Source: Nocardioidaceae bacterium UBA4001
Lineage (GTDB): Bacteria; Actinomycetota; Actinomycetes; Propionibacteriales; Nocardioidaceae
Reading direction: 5' to 3'
Assembly (NCBI GenBank): GCA_002384855.1
Contig: DGBP01000074.1
Location: 2,919 to 66,918 of the forward strand
DNA: 64,000 bases
In this document: positions 50,277-59,108 of the stretch, one piece after another
Layout: each line of letters opens with the position of its first letter
How positions within the stretch are numbered: the first letter of the stretch is position 1
Position numbers and translations under genes: made by a program
The notes under the pieces: generated by a model
Databases searched by the model: none
The model's input: the letters and a program-made list of their open reading frames with translations, nothing else
Told to the model about the DNA's origin: nothing

Positions 50277-51694
50277 CCAGCCGTCTCCTTCTCATCGTCG
50301 TCGGCCCGGCCCTCGGCCAGCACCGCCTCGGCCACGGTCTCGAGCGCAGCCGCGCGGGAGGCCTTGAACAGCACCACGTCGCCGGGGGCCAGGTTCTCCC
50401 GCAACCACGCGAGGGCGGCGTCGGAGTCCGGCACGAACGCCGACTCCTCCCCCCACGAGCCTTCCAGGTAGGCGCCCAGGTGCATCGGCCGGGCCGCCTC
50501 CCCCACCACGAGCAGCCGGCTGATGTCGAGCCGCACGGCGAGTCTGCCGACCGCGTCGTGCTCGTCCCGGCTGGACTCGCCGAGCTCGCGCATCTCGCCG
50601 AGCACGGCGATCGTGCGGGTGCCCGGCCCGCGGCCGCGCCCGATCGCGGCCAGCGCCTTGAGGGCGGCCCGCATCGAGTCCGGGTTGGCGTTGTAGGCGT
50701 CGTTGACGACCATCACGCCGTCCGCGCGCTCGTGGATCTCCATGCGCCAGCGCGAGGCGAGGGTGGCCGAGGCCAACGCGCCGGTGACCTCGTCCAGACG
50801 CATGCCGAGAGCCAGCCCCACGGCGGCAGCAGCAGCAGCGTTCATGGCCTGGTGCTCGCCCACGAGCCCGAGCTCCACGTGCGCCAGGGCGTCGCCGGCG
50901 GACAGGTCGAACCGGGGCCGGCCGAGCTCGTCGACCTCCAGGCCGGTGAGGCGTACGTCGGACCCTGCCGACTCGCCGAAGGTGGTGACCCGGGCGCTCG
51001 TGCGGGACGCCATCGCTGCGACGAGGGGGTCGTCGGCGTTCAGCACCGCCACGCCGTCCGCGGCGAGCGCGTCCACGATCTCGCCCTTCGCCCGGGCGAT
51101 CGCCTCCTGCGACCCGAACTCACCGAGGTGCGCCTTGCCCACGTTGAGGACGAGCGAGACGTCCGGCGGGGCGACCCGGCACAGCTCGGCGAGGTGGCCG
51201 GTCCCCCGCGCGCCCATCTCGAGGACCAGGAACTCGGTCGCGGAGTCGGCCCGCAGCACGGTCAGCGGCAGGCCGAGCTCGTTGTTGAAAGACCCGGCCG
51301 TCGCGACCGTCGTACCGGCGGCGGCGAGGACCTGGGCGAGGAGGTCTTTCGTGCTGGTCTTGCCCTGCGAGCCGGTGAGGGCGACGACCTTCACGTCGGG
51401 CAGCGCGGCGAGCACGTGCCGGGCGAGGGCGGCGACGGCGGTGAGCGGGTCGTCGACGACCACGGCCGGATGTCCCACCGGCCGCTCGGACATGACGGCT
51501 GCAGCGCCCGCGGCGATGGCGGCGTCGGCGTACTCGTGCCCGTCGACGTGCTCCCCGCGGAAGGCGACGAACAGCCCGCCCTCGACAGGGGTGCGACTGT
51601 CGACGAACGCCGCCCGGGCGACGGTGACGCCGGCGTCGTCGTGGACCCGGCCGCCGACGACCTCGGCGATCTCGGGCAGGGTCATCGGGATCAT
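50273..51694 (-). CDS. murF: UDP-MurNAc-tripeptide-D-Ala-D-Ala ligase
   Basis: Adds D-Ala-D-Ala to the nucleotide tripeptide. 473 residues. Seen: the N-terminal substrate domain (FVDSRTPVEGGLFVAFRGE), P-loop LTGSQGKTSTKD near 105-116 with Gln where many Mur ligases have Asn, LEMGARGTGHLAEL, and NDAYNANPDSMRAAL. ATG 51694 overlaps the murE stop. Confidence 0.96.
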   Translation of the reverse strand: MIPMTLPEIAEVVGGRVHDDAGVTVARAAFVDSRTPVEGGLFVAFRGEHVDGHEYADAAIAAGAAAVMSERPVGHPAVVVDDPLTAVAALARHVLAALPDVKVVALTGSQGKTSTKDLLAQVLAAAGTTVATAGSFNNELGLPLTVLRADSATEFLVLEMGARGTGHLAELCRVAPPDVSLVLNVGKAHLGEFGSQEAIARAKGEIVDALAADGVAVLNADDPLVAAMASRTSARVTTFGESAGSDVRLTGLEVDELGRPRFDLSAGDALAHVELGLVGEHQAMNAAAAAAVGLALGMRLDEVTGALASATLASRWRMEIHERADGVMVVNDAYNANPDSMRAALKALAAIGRGRGPGTRTIAVLGEMRELGESSRDEHDAVGRLAVRLDISRLLVVGEAARPMHLGAYLEGSWGEESAFVPDSDAALAWLRENLAPGDVVLFKASRAAALETVAEAVLAEGRADDDEKETAG

Positions 51695-53238
51695 CGGCGC
51701 TTCAGCTCCTCGAGCAGGACGGCGCGGTCGTCGAACGGGTGGACGGTGCCGGCGACCTCCTGGCCCGTCTCGTGGCCCTTGCCGGCGACCACGACGGTGT
51801 CACCGGGACCCGCGAGGGACACGGCCAGCCGGATCGCCTGCCGCCGGTCCCCGACCTCGTGGACCTCGGCCCGCTCGGCGGCCGGCACGCTCCCGGCACC
51901 CCCCGTCAGGGCGGCACGGATGGCGGCGGGCTCCTCGGAGCGCGGGTTGTCGTCGGTCACGACCACGACGTCGGCGAGGCGTGCGGCGATCTCGCCCATG
52001 ACCTGGCGCTTGCCACGGTCCCGGTCACCGCCGGCTCCGATCACCACGATCAGCCTCCCCTCGGTGAGGGGACGCAGGGTTCCGAGGGCGGCCGTCACCG
52101 CGTCGGGCTTGTGCGCGTAGTCCACCAGCGCCAGGAAGTCCTGCCCGGCGTCCACGCGCTCCAGGCGGCCGGGCACACCGCCGGAGGCGGAGATGCCGGC
52201 TGCCACGGCCTGCGGGTCGAAGCCTGCCTCCCCGAGCCCGGCGATGGCGGCCAGGGCGTTGCTGACGTTGAACTCCCCGGCCAGCGGGACCGACGCGGGG
52301 AAGGTCGTGCCGTCGGGGGCGCGGACCGTGAACGACGAGCCGCCCGGCGTGAGCTCGACGTCGCGGGCGGACCAGTCGGCCTCGCCGGTGACGGAGAAGG
52401 TGCGCAGCGGGATGGCGGCCTCCGCGAGCAGCCGGGGCCCGTGCTCGTCGTCGACGTTGACCAGGCCCTTGCGAGCCCGCTCAGGCGTGAAAAGCCCGGC
52501 CTTCGCGGCGAAGTAGTCCTCGACGTCGGCATGGAAGTCGAGGTGGTCACGGCCGAGGTTGGTGAAGACCGCCACGTCGAAGACCACGCCGTCGACGCGG
52601 CCCATGACCAGGGCGTGGCTGGAGACCTCCATGGCGCACGCCTGCACGCCGCGCTCGCGCATCACCGCGAACAGCGCATGGAGGTCGGGAGCCTCGGGCG
52701 TGGTGAGGGAGGTCCTGACGTCGACCCCGTCGATCCGGGTGCCCACCGTGCCGACCACGGCCGCGGGGACGCCGGACGCCTGCAGGCCGGCCTCGGCGAG
52801 CCGGGTGGTCGTCGTCTTGCCCTGGGTGCCGGTGACCGCGACGAGCCGCAGCGCCTCCGCCGGCCGGCCGTACACCTCGGCTGCCAGGGCCCCCAGGACC
52901 CGGCGCGGGTCGTCCACCACGACGACAGGGACCTCGAGCCCGGCGCACTGCTCCGCGCCTTCGGGGTCGGTGAGCACGGCGACGGCCCCTGACTCGACGG
53001 CCGCGGCGGCGTACGTCGCCCCGTGCATGCGGCTTCCGGGCAGGGCGGCGTAGACGTCGCCGGGGAGGACGCGCTGCGAGCTGAGCGTGAGGCCCGTGAC
53101 GACGACGGGGCCGCGCGTCCCCGCCCGCACCTCGACGAGCCGGTCCGCCAGCCAGCCGACCAGGCTGTCGAGGGACGACCGCCTCGGGTCGCGGGGCCGG
53201 GTCGCGGTCACGACCGACGGGACGGGCTGGTCTGGCAC
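51691..53238 (-). CDS. murE: UDP-MurNAc-dipeptide-diaminopimelate ligase
   Basis: Third Mur ligase. 515 residues. Seen: LSSQRVLPGDVYAALPGSRMHG, P-loop VTGTQGKTTTTRL near 130 (Gln variant as in MurF), EVSSHALVMGRV, and DNPRSEEP, the motif that selects diaminopimelate over lysine. Whether LL- or meso-DAP is used cannot be read here; Nocardioides-type walls contain LL-DAP. GTG 53238 follows ftsI by 19 bp. Confidence 0.95.
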   Translation of the reverse strand: MPDQPVPSVVTATRPRDPRRSSLDSLVGWLADRLVEVRAGTRGPVVVTGLTLSSQRVLPGDVYAALPGSRMHGATYAAAAVESGAVAVLTDPEGAEQCAGLEVPVVVVDDPRRVLGALAAEVYGRPAEALRLVAVTGTQGKTTTTRLAEAGLQASGVPAAVVGTVGTRIDGVDVRTSLTTPEAPDLHALFAVMRERGVQACAMEVSSHALVMGRVDGVVFDVAVFTNLGRDHLDFHADVEDYFAAKAGLFTPERARKGLVNVDDEHGPRLLAEAAIPLRTFSVTGEADWSARDVELTPGGSSFTVRAPDGTTFPASVPLAGEFNVSNALAAIAGLGEAGFDPQAVAAGISASGGVPGRLERVDAGQDFLALVDYAHKPDAVTAALGTLRPLTEGRLIVVIGAGGDRDRGKRQVMGEIAARLADVVVVTDDNPRSEEPAAIRAALTGGAGSVPAAERAEVHEVGDRRQAIRLAVSLAGPGDTVVVAGKGHETGQEVAGTVHPFDDRAVLLEELKRR

Positions 53239-53257
53239 GTCGGCAGAGTACCCGCGG

Positions 53258-54976
53258 TCACCACTCGACGGGGTTGTCGGGGGCGGGGGCACCGGTGGGC
53301 GGCACGGCGTACTTGCGCAGCAGGTAGGACATGATCTCGTGGAACGCCGGGCCGCCGATCGAGCCGCCGCCACCACCGTTCTTCGGGTCCTGCACGACCA
53401 CGTAGACGACGAAGCGCGGGTCGTCGGCCGGAGCGAACCCGGCGAAGGAGACGGTGAACGTGCCGTCGTAGCAGCCGCACTCCTCACCCACCCGCTGCGC
53501 GGTGCCGGTCTTGCCCGCCACGCGGTAGCCCTCGATCGCCGCGGCGGGTGCCGTGCCCTCCTCGGGGTCGGTCACAGCCTCCATCATCTCCGCGGTCATC
53601 CGGGCGGCGCTCTCGCTCACCACGCGTCGCGAGCTGCTCGTCTCGGTGCCGACCACCGCACCGCCGCTCGTGGTGGCGCTGCCCTTCACCAGGCTCGGCT
53701 CGACGAGGACACCGCCGTTGGCGATCGCGTTGACGGCCGTGGCCATCTGGAGCGCGGTGACCGAGACTCCCTGACCGAAGGCGATGGTGTCCTGGTTGAT
53801 CTGCGACCAGGTCTTCCACGACGGCAGCAGACCGCCGGACTCCCCCGGGTAGCCGAGGCCGGGGACCTGCCCGAGGCCGAAGCCGCTGAGGTAGTCGTAG
53901 AGCTCCTTCGGGGAGAACTCGTCGGCTGCCAGGACGGTGCCGATGTTGGACGACTTCGCGATCACCCCGGTGAGGGTGAGCCGGAGCCTGCCGTGGTCCC
54001 AGTAGTCACCGATCGTCCGGTCCTGCCGCTGGATCTGGCCGGGGACCGTGATCCGCGTGTCGGGGGTGACCTTGCCCGCGTCCACCAGCGAGGCGGCGGT
54101 GAGGACCTTCTGCACCGACCCGGGCTCGTAGACGTCGAACAGCGAGCGTGGCCACATGTCGTTCTTCGAGGCGAGCATCGGCTGGTTGGCGTCGAAGGTC
54201 GGGTGGTCGGCCAGGGCCAGGATCTCCCCGGTGCGGCTGTCGAGCACGACAGCGGAGCCTGACTCCCCGCGGGCGTCCTCGACCGCCTGCCGCAGGACCC
54301 GCTGGGTGTACCACTGCACGTCACGGTCGATGGTGAGCGTCAGGTCCTCGCCGTCGACGGGCGGGTCGACGCTGTTGTCACCGAGCGGCAGCCGCTGCCC
54401 GCCACCGGTCTCGTACGTCGCCGTCCCGTCCTTGCCGGCCAGCTGCTGGTCGAAGATCTTCTCGAAGCCCTGCTTGGCCTCGCCGTCACCGGCGACGAAG
54501 CCCACCACGTTGGCGGCGACGTCGTCGGAGGGGTAGCTGCGGACCGGGTCGCGACGGGTGTCGACGCCCTCGTAGCCGAGCTCCTCGAGCCGCTCGACCA
54601 GGGCACGCGCATCGGGGGCCGGGACGCGGCGGGCGAGGTACTGGAACCGGGTGTCGGGCCTGCGCAGCCGGTCGAGGGTCTCGAAGTAGTCGACGTCGAG
54701 GTCCTCGGCCACGATCCGGGCGATCTCGCGGGCGTCGTCGACGGTCATCATCGGGTCCGCCACGACCATCAGCCCGTCGGCGGACTCCGCCAACGGCTCG
54801 CCGTTGCGGTCGACGATCGACCCGCGAGTCGCAGGGAGCGTGATCGTCTGCAGCCCCACGGCCTCGGCCCGGGCGGCGTACGCCTTGGGGTCGATGCCCT
54901 GCAGCTGGAAGAGCCGCGCGCCGAAGACCGACACCACCATCGCGATCAGGATGAAGCCGACGCGCAGGCGCAGCAT
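53258..54976 (-). CDS. ftsI: Septal penicillin-binding protein FtsI (PBP3)
   Basis: Class B transpeptidase cross-linking septal peptidoglycan. 572 residues: short cytoplasmic start, membrane helix at 5-25, dimerisation domain, transpeptidase domain with Ser287 in SVQK, SSN at 342-344 and KTGTAQ from 489. ATG 54976 is preferred because GAGGGA lies at the right distance. The alternative is TTG 55012, which would add 12 residues and overlap the ftsL stop by four bases, like other junctions here. A CGC pair near 518-520 is close to the KTG and may be surface-exposed. Confidence 0.94.
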   Translation of the reverse strand: MLRLRVGFILIAMVVSVFGARLFQLQGIDPKAYAARAEAVGLQTITLPATRGSIVDRNGEPLAESADGLMVVADPMMTVDDAREIARIVAEDLDVDYFETLDRLRRPDTRFQYLARRVPAPDARALVERLEELGYEGVDTRRDPVRSYPSDDVAANVVGFVAGDGEAKQGFEKIFDQQLAGKDGTATYETGGGQRLPLGDNSVDPPVDGEDLTLTIDRDVQWYTQRVLRQAVEDARGESGSAVVLDSRTGEILALADHPTFDANQPMLASKNDMWPRSLFDVYEPGSVQKVLTAASLVDAGKVTPDTRITVPGQIQRQDRTIGDYWDHGRLRLTLTGVIAKSSNIGTVLAADEFSPKELYDYLSGFGLGQVPGLGYPGESGGLLPSWKTWSQINQDTIAFGQGVSVTALQMATAVNAIANGGVLVEPSLVKGSATTSGGAVVGTETSSSRRVVSESAARMTAEMMEAVTDPEEGTAPAAAIEGYRVAGKTGTAQRVGEECGCYDGTFTVSFAGFAPADDPRFVVYVVVQDPKNGGGGGSIGGPAFHEIMSYLLRKYAVPPTGAPAPDNPVEW

Positions 54977-55008
54977 CGACGTCCCTCGCAGCGAACTCCC
55001 CCGCCGGC

Positions 55009-55683
55009 TCAACGCGCCCTCCCGGACCGGTCAGCTCCGTTCCGGTCCCGTCCAGTTGTACGCCGCTCGGCTCCCCGAGCGCGTGAGGCTGCGCCGGAAC
55101 CAGCGGTCGTGTCGCGGCGGGAACCTGCGCGCCGGGCGGAGTCGCGCCGGGTGCTCGAGCGGCGCGCCGAGTCGGCGCGCTCCCCGTCTCCGCGGTTGGC
55201 CTCGGGCACCTCGGCGATGACGGTCCGGGGGCGCAGGGACTCCGGCTTCACCGGCGGCGGCGGGGTGATGCGGAATCCGGTGGACGGCTCGGCGACGGTG
55301 GGACGGCCGAGCACCTTGCCGTCGGCAAGCCGAAGGAACGCCGGGTTGTCCGACGGCACCATGCCGAGCCTCTTGGCCTTCGCGGCGACGGTCTGGGGGT
55401 CACGCAGCCGGTCGAGCTCCATCCGCAGCGACTCCTCCTTGCCGGCGAGCTCGGCTGCCTGCACCTCCATCGAGGACGCCACGAACGACGACTGCTGCAT
55501 GGTGGTGTTGAACAGCAGGAGGCCTGCGATGCCGCCGAATAGCAGCAGCGACACCAGCGTCACGAACGGCACCTTCGGGGCACGCCGGGTCGTGCGGGGC
55601 ACGACGCTCAGACGCGCTCGCTCCACCGCGGCCTCGGCGATGCGGGGGACGCGGCTGCGCGGCTGGGACAGGGGCGTGCTCAT
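55009..55683 (-). CDS. ftsL: FtsL-like divisome membrane protein
   Basis: 224-residue bitopic protein: basic N terminus, one membrane helix at about 40-60, a short coiled coil (SMEVQAAELAGKEESLRMELDRL in part, 72-95), RLGMVPSDNPAFLRLADG, then a long Arg/Ser-rich tail. Position between rsmH and ftsI and this layout fit FtsL, which joins FtsQ and FtsB in activating FtsW-FtsI; sequence similarity to known FtsL is low in general. ATG 55683 overlaps the rsmH stop (ATGA). The arginine-rich external tail of about 65 residues is unusual. Confidence 0.7.
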   Translation of the reverse strand: MSTPLSQPRSRVPRIAEAAVERARLSVVPRTTRRAPKVPFVTLVSLLLFGGIAGLLLFNTTMQQSSFVASSMEVQAAELAGKEESLRMELDRLRDPQTVAAKAKRLGMVPSDNPAFLRLADGKVLGRPTVAEPSTGFRITPPPPVKPESLRPRTVIAEVPEANRGDGERADSARRSSTRRDSARRAGSRRDTTAGSGAASRARGAERRTTGRDRNGADRSGRAR

Positions 55684-56654
55684 GCTGCGGCTCCGGTGCT
55701 GGGTCGGACTCGTTCGACGGCGCGCAGGCGCACCGACGCTGCTCGGGGGTTGTCGGCGATCTCGGCCTCGGACGCCTTCTCCGCCCCCCGGGTCAGCAAC
55801 CGCATCGGCGGCTCGTGGCCCTCGGGGACGAACGGCAGGTCCGGCGGCAGGTCGCTGCGGGTCTGTTCGGTGAAGGCGTGCTTGACGAGGCGGTCCTCCA
55901 GGGACTGGTAGGCCATGACGACCACCCGTCCGCCCACGTCCACGGCAGACATCGCGGCGGGGATGGCGCGCTCGAGGACGCCGAGCTCGTCGTTGACCTC
56001 GATGCGCAGCGCCTGGAAGGTCCGCTTGGCGGGGTGGCCCCCGGTACGGCGGGCCGGGGCGGGGATCGACTCGCGCAGCAGCTCGACCAGCCGCGCCGAC
56101 CGCGTGAACGGCTCGCGCGCCCGCTCCCGGACGACCGCCTCGGCGATCCGGCGGGCGAACCGCTCCTCCCCGTAGTTCCGGAGGATCCGGGTCAGCTGCT
56201 CGGCGGTGTAGGTGTTCAGCACGTCGGCGGCGGTCAGCCCGGCGGTGTCGTCCATCCGCATGTCCAGCGGCGCGTCCTCGGCGTAGGCGAAGCCCCGCTC
56301 CCGCACGTCGAGCTGCATCGAGGAGACACCGAGGTCGAACAGGATCGCGTCGGCGTGGTCGTGGCCGAGGCTCGTGAGCACCTCGGGGATCCCGTCGTAG
56401 ACGGCGTGCGCGAACGTCGTACGCCCGGCGAACCGCTCGAGACGGCGTCCGGCCTCCTCGAGCGCGTGGGGGTCGCGGTCGACGCCGACGAGGTGTGCCT
56501 GCGGGCACGCTTCGAGGACGGCCAGGCTGTGCCCGCCGAGGCCGAGGGTGGCGTCGACGAAGACGGTGCGGTCGCGGTCCGGCCGCTGCAGCGCAGGGGC
56601 CAGGAGAGCGACGACCCGGTCGAGCAGGACCGGGACGTGGCGGGGGCTGGTCAT
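55680..56654 (-). CDS. rsmH: 16S rRNA (cytosine1402-N4)-methyltransferase
   Basis: SAM-dependent methylation of C1402 in 16S rRNA. 324 residues. Seen: HVPVLLDRVVALL, VDATLGLGGHSLAVLEACP (SAM site), FDLGVSSMQLDVRERGF, HPAKRTFQALRIEVNDEL and VMAYQSLEDRLVK. ATG 56654 lies 10 bp after a 59-codon ORF. Confidence 0.97.
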   Translation of the reverse strand: MTSPRHVPVLLDRVVALLAPALQRPDRDRTVFVDATLGLGGHSLAVLEACPQAHLVGVDRDPHALEEAGRRLERFAGRTTFAHAVYDGIPEVLTSLGHDHADAILFDLGVSSMQLDVRERGFAYAEDAPLDMRMDDTAGLTAADVLNTYTAEQLTRILRNYGEERFARRIAEAVVRERAREPFTRSARLVELLRESIPAPARRTGGHPAKRTFQALRIEVNDELGVLERAIPAAMSAVDVGGRVVVMAYQSLEDRLVKHAFTEQTRSDLPPDLPFVPEGHEPPMRLLTRGAEKASEAEIADNPRAASVRLRAVERVRPSTGAAA

Positions 56655-56664
56655 CTCCGTGGGC

Positions 56665-56844
56665 CTAGGCGACCAGCGAGAGGAAGAGCATCAAGGCGGC
56701 GGCCAGCCCCGACGACGCGACGGCGGAGAAGGCGATGACCGCCATCCCGTCGCGCACCTCGTGGCGGACCCGTCTGACCGGGCGGACCGTGTGGACCGTG
56801 TGGACCGTGTGGACCGGCAGTGGTCCGGAGAACGTGAGACTCAT
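56665..56844 (-). CDS. 59-residue single-helix membrane protein between mraZ and rsmH
   Basis: Open frame from ATG 56844 to TAG 56665-56667 encoding 59 residues. It starts MSLTFSGPLP, then three VHT units from a 9-bp DNA repeat, an Arg-rich stretch (RPVRRVRHEVRDG) and one hydrophobic helix (MAVIAFSAVASSGLAAALML, about 34-56). A small membrane protein at this spot has been noted in other actinobacterial dcw clusters, but I do not recognise a named family. Positive-inside topology would put the VHT end in the cytoplasm. Confidence 0.6.
   Translation of the reverse strand: MSLTFSGPLPVHTVHTVHTVRPVRRVRHEVRDGMAVIAFSAVASSGLAAALMLFLSLVA
56784..56815. repeat. 9-bp tandem repeat inside the 59-codon ORF
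   Basis: GGACCGTGT occurs three times in a row plus five further bases. The unit is a multiple of three, so copy-number change would add or remove Val-His-Thr without a frameshift. Confidence 0.85.
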
Positions 56845-57037
56845 GCTTCGACCCCTCGAGTGAATCCATGTGGTGGCGCCGACACCGTCGGCGGTGGTGC
56901 TTCTCGGATTCGCACGGCCTGGTCCCCGTCCGCTCGTCCCTGGGAAGTGCCTTCTGGCACCGGGGAAGGTGCGCCAGATGGCGGGAGAGCGGGCGTGGGC
57001 CGGGCCCGGCGACTCAGTTGCTTGCTGGGTCAGGCGT
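56845..57037 (-). other. mraZ to rsmH spacer with hairpin
   Basis: 193 bp between the mraZ stop and the small ORF. It holds a perfect 7-bp stem CGCCGAC/GTCGGCG (56877-56893) and a short stem GTGCC/GGCAC (56948-56961 area). These could separate mraZ expression from the downstream genes. No clear promoter was identified. Confidence 0.35.
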
Positions 57038-57469
57038 TCACATCAGTCCGGGCAGGACCTCCTCGCTCTGGCTGGCGAAGGCCGGCTCCTGCTCGTCGGT
57101 GTAGGTCTGCCACGAAGCGGCGTCCCAGATCTCGATCCGGTTCATCGCCCCGATGACCACGCAGTCCTTCGAGAGCGAGGCGTAGTCCCGCAGCATCGGC
57201 GGGATCGTGACCCGCCCCTGCTTGTCGGGCTTCTCGTCCGAAGCACCTGCGAAGAACATGCGGACGTAGTCCCGGGCCGCCTTGTTCGTCAGCGGGGCGT
57301 CCTTGAGGCGGTCGGTGATCTTCCCGAACTCCTCCATCGACCACACGTAGAGGCAGCGTTCCTGTCCCCGTGTGACCACAAGACCCTCCGACAGCTCGTC
57401 CCTGAACTTCGCCGGGAGGAAGAGACGGCCCTTGTCGTCGAGCCGGGGCGTGTAGGTGCCGAAGAACAT
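57038..57469 (-). CDS. mraZ: Transcriptional regulator MraZ
   Basis: AbrB-like DNA-binding protein that represses the dcw operon in E. coli. 143 residues with two SpoVT/AbrB-type halves: FFGTYTPRLDDKGRLFLPAKFRDEL (1-27) and DKQGRVTIPPMLRDYA (about 80-95). ATG 57469 has GGGGAGG six bases upstream and starts at the conserved residue; a longer open frame upstream lies in the operator. Four GTGG boxes lie 64-98 bp upstream. Confidence 0.95.
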   Translation of the reverse strand: MFFGTYTPRLDDKGRLFLPAKFRDELSEGLVVTRGQERCLYVWSMEEFGKITDRLKDAPLTNKAARDYVRMFFAGASDEKPDKQGRVTIPPMLRDYASLSKDCVVIGAMNRIEIWDAASWQTYTDEQEPAFASQSEEVLPGLM

Positions 57470-57532
57470 CGGCACCTCCCCGGTCCTGGACCCAGGTTCG
57501 CCCTTCGGCTCCCCTGAGGCTTCCCTCATCCT

Positions 57533-57566
57533 CCACTGCGCCCCACCATACGCCACTTCACTCCAC
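57533..57566 (-). promoter_or_regulatory. Four GTGG boxes with 10-bp period: probable MraZ operator
   Basis: Read on the minus strand, GTGG occurs at exactly 10-bp steps (CCAC on the plus strand at 57533, 57543, 57553, 57563), one per helical turn, ahead of mraZ. MraZ of E. coli binds TGGGN repeats with five-base spacers, the same 10-bp period. Autoregulation is therefore a strong inference. Confidence 0.7.
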
Positions 57567-57706
57567 ACCACACCAGAAACGCAGAGACTTTCGGGTTTTT
57601 GTCAGGCGGCGACGCCGAGGACCGGCCGGCGCGGTCCGGGACCGGCGGCGGCTGCCTCGCGGAGAACCCGCAGGTCAACGGCGTCTCCCCCGCCTGGACC
57701 ACCGCC

Positions 57707-57766
57707 GTGGGCGGTTCGGTGGGGCGAGGTGGAGCGGTCCGTGGAGCGCAGTGGAGGGGAGGGTGG
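57707..57766 (+). promoter_or_regulatory. Six GTGG boxes with alternating 12/10-bp spacing
   Basis: GTGG at 57707, 57719, 57729, 57741, 57751 and 57763 on the plus strand; the last five or so extend to GTGGAG or GTGGGG. Spacings are 12, 10, 12, 10, 12. The array faces the moxR operon, in opposite orientation to the mraZ boxes. It may be a second MraZ-bound region or a site for another regulator. Confidence 0.5.
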
Positions 57767-57840
57767 AGCAAGATGCGGGAAACGCTGCGCTGCGACAGTG
57801 CTCCCCGGGCGTGGCGCGGACGACCCACTTGCAGCGCAGC

Positions 57841-57910
57841 TCGGGCAAGTCCCGGGTCGGGCAAGTCCTGGGTCGGGCAAGTCCCGGGTCGGGCAAGTCC
57901 CGGGTCGGGC
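57841..57910. repeat. 16-bp tandem repeat, 4.4 units
   Basis: TCGGGCAAGTCCCGGG repeated four times with one substitution (T for C in unit 2), followed by the first six bases of a fifth unit. Each unit contains the palindrome CCCGGG. It lies in the intergenic region between mraZ and moxR. Confidence 0.95.
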
Positions 57911-58093
57911 TGAAAGCGGAACGGGACGAACCATCACGATGCGGTGACGACGTCCCGCCCGTGCACCCGAAGACGGTGACACCGGTTTGGCCCATGAGGT
58001 TGGATGGACCGTGACGTCGGCCACGTCCGGGCTCCACAGGGGGACCCCTCCCCTGCACCCGCGGGAGACGGCCGGGTGGGAGGAGAGATCAGC

Positions 58094-59098
<1,005 letters not shown>

Positions 59099-59108
59099 AG
59101 GGGTTCCC

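Noticed and set aside
57470..57571. Longer MraZ starting at 57571
   Set aside because: The extension translates the operator boxes, and ATG 57469 has an ideal ribosome site and the conserved N terminus.
57841..57910. CRISPR array
   Set aside because: The 16-bp units are directly adjacent without spacers, and no cas genes are nearby.
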